Shown here: positions 52,790-55,209 of the stretch, one piece after another | How the letters are laid out: every line of letters begins with the position of its first letter | How positions within the stretch are numbered: position 1 is the stretch's first letter | Assembly (NCBI GenBank): GCA_024409055.1 | Contig: JAKSUL010000007.1 | Location: 1-55,209, forward strand | Source: Bacilli bacterium | Lineage (GTDB): Bacteria; Bacillota_I; Bacilli_A; RFN20; CAG-826 | Direction: 5' to 3' | DNA: 55,209 nucleotides | Made by a program: the position numbers and the translations under genes | The notes under the pieces: model-generated | What the model was told of the DNA's origin: nothing | Database searches by the model: none | The model's input: the letters and a program-made list of their open reading frames with translations, nothing else

Positions 52790-53670
52790 ACTTAGACGAA
52801 GCCATGAACTTATATTTTCAATTCCTTCTCGTCGAAAGAGGTGTTTCTGGCAAAACGATAGAGGCCTATAAAGAAGATCTGACCATCTTTTTCGACCGCT
52901 TTCCGGAAAAATTCACGACAGATGACCTTTATCCAAGCGATTTGAATGATTTCATGATGGTAGAAGGCGAAAGAGGCCGCGCTTCATCTACGATCGCTAG
53001 AAGAATCAGCTCCTTGTCCGGTTTTTATACCTTTTTGGAGACAGAGGGGATTTTAAAAGAAAGTCCGCTTAAGGTCGAAAGGCCCAAGCAGGAAAAAAGA
53101 ATACCGATCGTCATTTCGACCGAGCAAATCGAAGATTTGTTGGACGCCCCAAAGATCAACAAGGAATCGGGAGCAAGGGACAAAGCGATGTTAGAGACGA
53201 TGTATGCCTCGGGTTTGCGCGTCAGCGAGCTTTGTGGCCTAAAACTGACCAGCATCAACGTAAGAAACGGCATTTTGACCGTCGATAAAGGAAAAGGGGC
53301 AAAACAAAGAAGCGTCCCAATCGGCGATTTCGCTTTGAAATACTTGACCGATTACATAAATCGTTGGAGAAGCAAGAATCCAGGCTCGAAGGCTCCTTAT
53401 GTTTTCCTTAATAAGGAAGGAAAGCCGATTTCTCGTATCTATTTCTTTAAACAAGTTAAGAAATACGCGCTTGAAGTCGGAATAACGGAGTCCATTTCCC
53501 CGCATACTTTAAGGCATTGCTTCGCCACACATCTTCTGAATAACGGAGCTGAGCTTAGGATGGTTCAAGAAATGCTCGGGCATGCGCATTTATCGACGAC
53601 CCAGATATACACGCACATAAACGAAGACCGCATCATGAGCGCATATCGTTTGGTCTCGGACCGTAAATAA
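52786..53670 (+). CDS. xerD: Site-specific tyrosine recombinase XerD
   Basis: The 294-residue protein has the N-terminal SAM-like core-binding domain and the catalytic set R in YASGLRVSELCGL (about 146), K in GKGAKQRSVPIG, H-x-x-R in SPHTLRHCFATHLLNNG (about 242-245), H in LGHAHLSTT and the nucleophile Tyr in TTQIYTHI (about 277). Xer recombinases resolve chromosome dimers at dif. Being next to deoB, as in Bacillus, supports xerD rather than xerC or a phage integrase. Confidence 0.93.
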   Translation: MNLDEAMNLYFQFLLVERGVSGKTIEAYKEDLTIFFDRFPEKFTTDDLYPSDLNDFMMVEGERGRASSTIARRISSLSGFYTFLETEGILKESPLKVERPKQEKRIPIVISTEQIEDLLDAPKINKESGARDKAMLETMYASGLRVSELCGLKLTSINVRNGILTVDKGKGAKQRSVPIGDFALKYLTDYINRWRSKNPGSKAPYVFLNKEGKPISRIYFFKQVKKYALEVGITESISPHTLRHCFATHLLNNGAELRMVQEMLGHAHLSTTQIYTHINEDRIMSAYRLVSDRK

Positions 53671-53683
53671 AGTATTATTCAAT

Positions 53684-53699
53684 AAGGAACTTGTTCCTT
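53684..53699. promoter_or_regulatory. Perfect hairpin/palindrome before deoB
   Basis: AAGGAAC-TT-GTTCCTT lies in the 43-base gap between xerD and deoB, 15 bases before the deoB ATG and overlapping the start of its ribosome-site region (GAAAGG). There is no T run, so it is not a terminator. It could be an operator of the nucleoside-catabolism genes or a ribosome-site control hairpin. Confidence 0.4.
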
Positions 53700-53713
53700 G
53701 AAAGGCGATATTT

Positions 53714-54916
53714 ATGTCGAAGAAATTCAAAAGAATATTCCTAATCGTCGCTGACTCGGCCGGAGTCGGCGAAGAACCTGACGCCGATAAGTTCGGAGAT
53801 GTCGGCTCTAACACATGGGCCCATACGGCTGAAGCCGTTGGAGGTCTTAATGTCCCCAACATGGAGGCAATGGGAATCGGAGAGCTTGATGATATCAAAG
53901 GCGTAAAGCCGGTCCATAATCATCCGCATGCTTTTAGCATGAGGTGCCGCGAAGCCTCCAATGGCAAAGATACGATGACCGGTCACTGGGAAATGATGGG
54001 CATCAAAACCAGCAAGCCTTTCCAAACCTTCACCGATACCGGATTCCCTGATTCTTTAATCAAGGAACTAGAGAAAAGAACCGGACGAAAGGTCATCGGA
54101 AATTGCTCAGCTTCTGGAACCGAGATCTTAAAAAGGCTCGGAGAAGACGAGATTAAGAACGGACATCTTATCGTATACACCTCCAGCGACTCCGTATTGC
54201 AGATCTGCGGCCACGAACCGACCATGGGCCTAGAGAATCTCTATAGATACTGCGAAATCGCCAGAGAGCTTTGTATGAAGCCCGAATGGTTTGTGGGAAG
54301 AATTATCGCCCGTCCTTACGTCGGAACGTGCGCAGAAGACTTCAAAAGAGTCGTAGGGCACAGAAGAGACTATACCGTTTCCCCAAGTGGCGTCACCGCG
54401 ATGGATATCCTAAAGGATAACGGCGTTATGGTGAGCGCGGTCGGAAAAATCAGTGACATCTTTAATGATGTAGGCATTGTCAAAACCGTTCATACGGTTT
54501 CGAACGAAGATGGCATGGATAAAACCATAGATCAGCTTAAAAACGAGGATTGGGAAGGCTTATGCTTCGTAAACCTCGTTGAATTCGACAGCGAATACGG
54601 ACATAGAAGGAATCCGGAAGGATACGCCAAATGTTTGGAGGCGTTCGACAAAAGAGTAGGGGAATTCATCGCAAACATGCGTGAAGACGACCTCTTGATG
54701 ATTACGGCCGATCACGGAAATGACCCAACTTTCCACGGAACAGATCATACAAGGGAAAAAGTCCCGCTCTTAATTTATTCACCTTCCATCAAAAACGGCC
54801 GCTATTTAGAAGAAAGAGAATGCTTCGCAGACATGGGCGACACCATCTTGACCAACTTTGGCCTAAAGAAGGATCCGAGCATGATCGGAAAGACCATCAC
54901 GGAATTATTCGAATAA
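53714..54916 (+). CDS. deoB: Phosphopentomutase
   Basis: The 400-residue enzyme of the alkaline phosphatase-like superfamily has the metal ligand motif IVADSAGVGEEPDA (about 10-23), the phospho-acceptor Thr in GKDTMTGHWE (about 85-94) and the late metal motif ITADHGNDPTFHGTDHTREK (about 332-351). It interconverts ribose-1- and ribose-5-phosphate (and the deoxy forms) and links nucleoside salvage to the pentose phosphate pathway. A terminator follows. Confidence 0.97.
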   Translation: MSKKFKRIFLIVADSAGVGEEPDADKFGDVGSNTWAHTAEAVGGLNVPNMEAMGIGELDDIKGVKPVHNHPHAFSMRCREASNGKDTMTGHWEMMGIKTSKPFQTFTDTGFPDSLIKELEKRTGRKVIGNCSASGTEILKRLGEDEIKNGHLIVYTSSDSVLQICGHEPTMGLENLYRYCEIARELCMKPEWFVGRIIARPYVGTCAEDFKRVVGHRRDYTVSPSGVTAMDILKDNGVMVSAVGKISDIFNDVGIVKTVHTVSNEDGMDKTIDQLKNEDWEGLCFVNLVEFDSEYGHRRNPEGYAKCLEAFDKRVGEFIANMREDDLLMITADHGNDPTFHGTDHTREKVPLLIYSPSIKNGRYLEERECFADMGDTILTNFGLKKDPSMIGKTITELFE

Positions 54917-54925
54917 CGCAAAATG

Positions 54926-54955
54926 ACCTCAAGCCGAAAAGCCTGAGGTTTTTTG
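54926..54955 (+). terminator. deoB terminator
   Basis: ACCTCA and TGAGGT close a loop of 12 bases and are followed by TTTTTTG, ten bases after the deoB stop. Confidence 0.85.
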
Positions 54956-55209
54956 TTTGGAAAAATAAGAAAAAACCAAGAACGTAAAAGGCTGAATTCG
55001 CGTCGAAAAAGCGAAGCGTCAAAAACTACTAAAAATAAATGAGCAAATATTATTTTTTGATGTCTAAAGTGCATATTCTCAAAGAAAACAGCATATTGAA
55101 TGCCCTCAATTTACGACCATACAAGCGTTGCTGCAGTAGAATTCTATTAGTAGATTTCTAGTTGTGTGCAAAAGTGGATAACTCAAATAAGCAAATAAAG
55201 CATATATTT
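54956..55209. other. Terminal intergenic stretch with recurrent CTACTAA element
   Basis: No convincing gene is present. The stretch contains GCGTC followed by AAAAACTACTAA (about 55016-55032), similar to 30777-30838; a minus-strand CTACTAAT at 55146-55153; a TAGAATTCTA palindrome at about 55138-55147; two copies of GCATATT near 55071 and 55091; and GTGGATAAC (about 55180), an 8-of-9 match to a DnaA box. A 33-codon frame (55060-55161) is possible but weak. Confidence 0.4.

Noticed and set aside
52786-53670. Tyrosine recombinase as sign of a mobile element or phage
   Set aside because: Its position between dinB and deoB, standard XerD length and absence of phage genes or attachment repeats fit the housekeeping XerD.
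55060-55161. A 33-codon frame starting MSKVHILKE near the window end, with TATTAT six bases upstream
   Set aside because: It has no hydrophobic or domain signature, no coupled neighbour, and lies in AT-rich sequence; the leaderless-type spacing alone is not enough.
1-55209. CRISPR arrays, tRNA or rRNA genes, insertion sequences
   Set aside because: No regularly spaced repeats, no tRNA-like cloverleaf and no transposase were seen in reading the sequence; the direct repeats at 30792 and 30828 are only two short copies.

Overview
The window is one contig from a low-to-moderate GC Gram-positive bacterium that uses the standard stop codons (TGA ends genes such as ruvA and dinB). Several signs point to Bacillota of the Bacilli/Erysipelotrichia grade. 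Gene order matches Bacillus-type clusters (rplU-ysxB-rpmA; ruvA-ruvB-secDF-recJ-rel-hisS-aspS; nusB-xseA-xseB-dxs; xerD-deoB). Ribosomal protein L27 carries the cleavable N-terminal extension together with its Prp protease. A valine T-box precedes valS, and surface proteins are lipoproteins with no outer-membrane machinery. Several genes normally found inside these clusters are absent here (queA, tgt, yajC, apt, dtd, folD, ispA), which suggests a streamlined, probably host-associated, uncultured lineage. The lineage assignment is inference.

Region 1 (1-25,060) is an accessory carbohydrate locus. A minus-strand pair encodes a TIM-barrel sugar isomerase/epimerase and a 1156-residue surface metallophosphoesterase lipoprotein. 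Divergent from it runs a long plus-strand series: a cytoplasmic GH37-type glycosidase, an MsmK/UgpC-type ABC ATPase, a second metallophosphoesterase lipoprotein, a secreted 1277-residue GH123-like/DUF4091 protein with three carbohydrate-binding-like modules, a terminator and new promoter, a family 1 solute-binding lipoprotein, two ABC permeases, a GH123-like lipoprotein, a lipoprotein with two beta-sandwich modules, and a cytoplasmic GH20-type hexosaminidase. A convergent ROK repressor and a divergent GH36 alpha-galactosidase-type enzyme follow, separated by a 19-bp palindrome. The picture is extracellular trimming of a glycan (possibly phosphate-bearing and N-acetylhexosamine-bearing), ABC import, and intracellular hydrolysis, with local control by the ROK protein. 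Substrate and phosphodiester involvement are inferred.

Region 2 (25,057-32,340) holds an unknown 193-residue protein, the T-box and valS, a 60-residue membrane protein whose ribosome site lies in the valS terminator, radC, the rplU-ysxB-rpmA operon with a structured leader, a YggS-type PLP protein and a GT2 glycosyltransferase.

Region 3 (32,332-45,236) carries obg, an unannotated 32-residue membrane peptide, ruvAB, a large divergent secDF, recJ, rel, hisS with a cysteine-rich tail, and aspS.

Region 4 (45,287-55,209) carries tkt, an Asp23-family gene, nusB-xseA-xseB, dxs, dinB-xerD and deoB, ending in about 290 bases without a convincing gene.

A theme across the window is a perfect or near-perfect -10 box 6 to 11 bases before an ATG with no Shine-Dalgarno sequence, implying leaderless or nearly leaderless mRNAs for several genes (dinB is the clearest).
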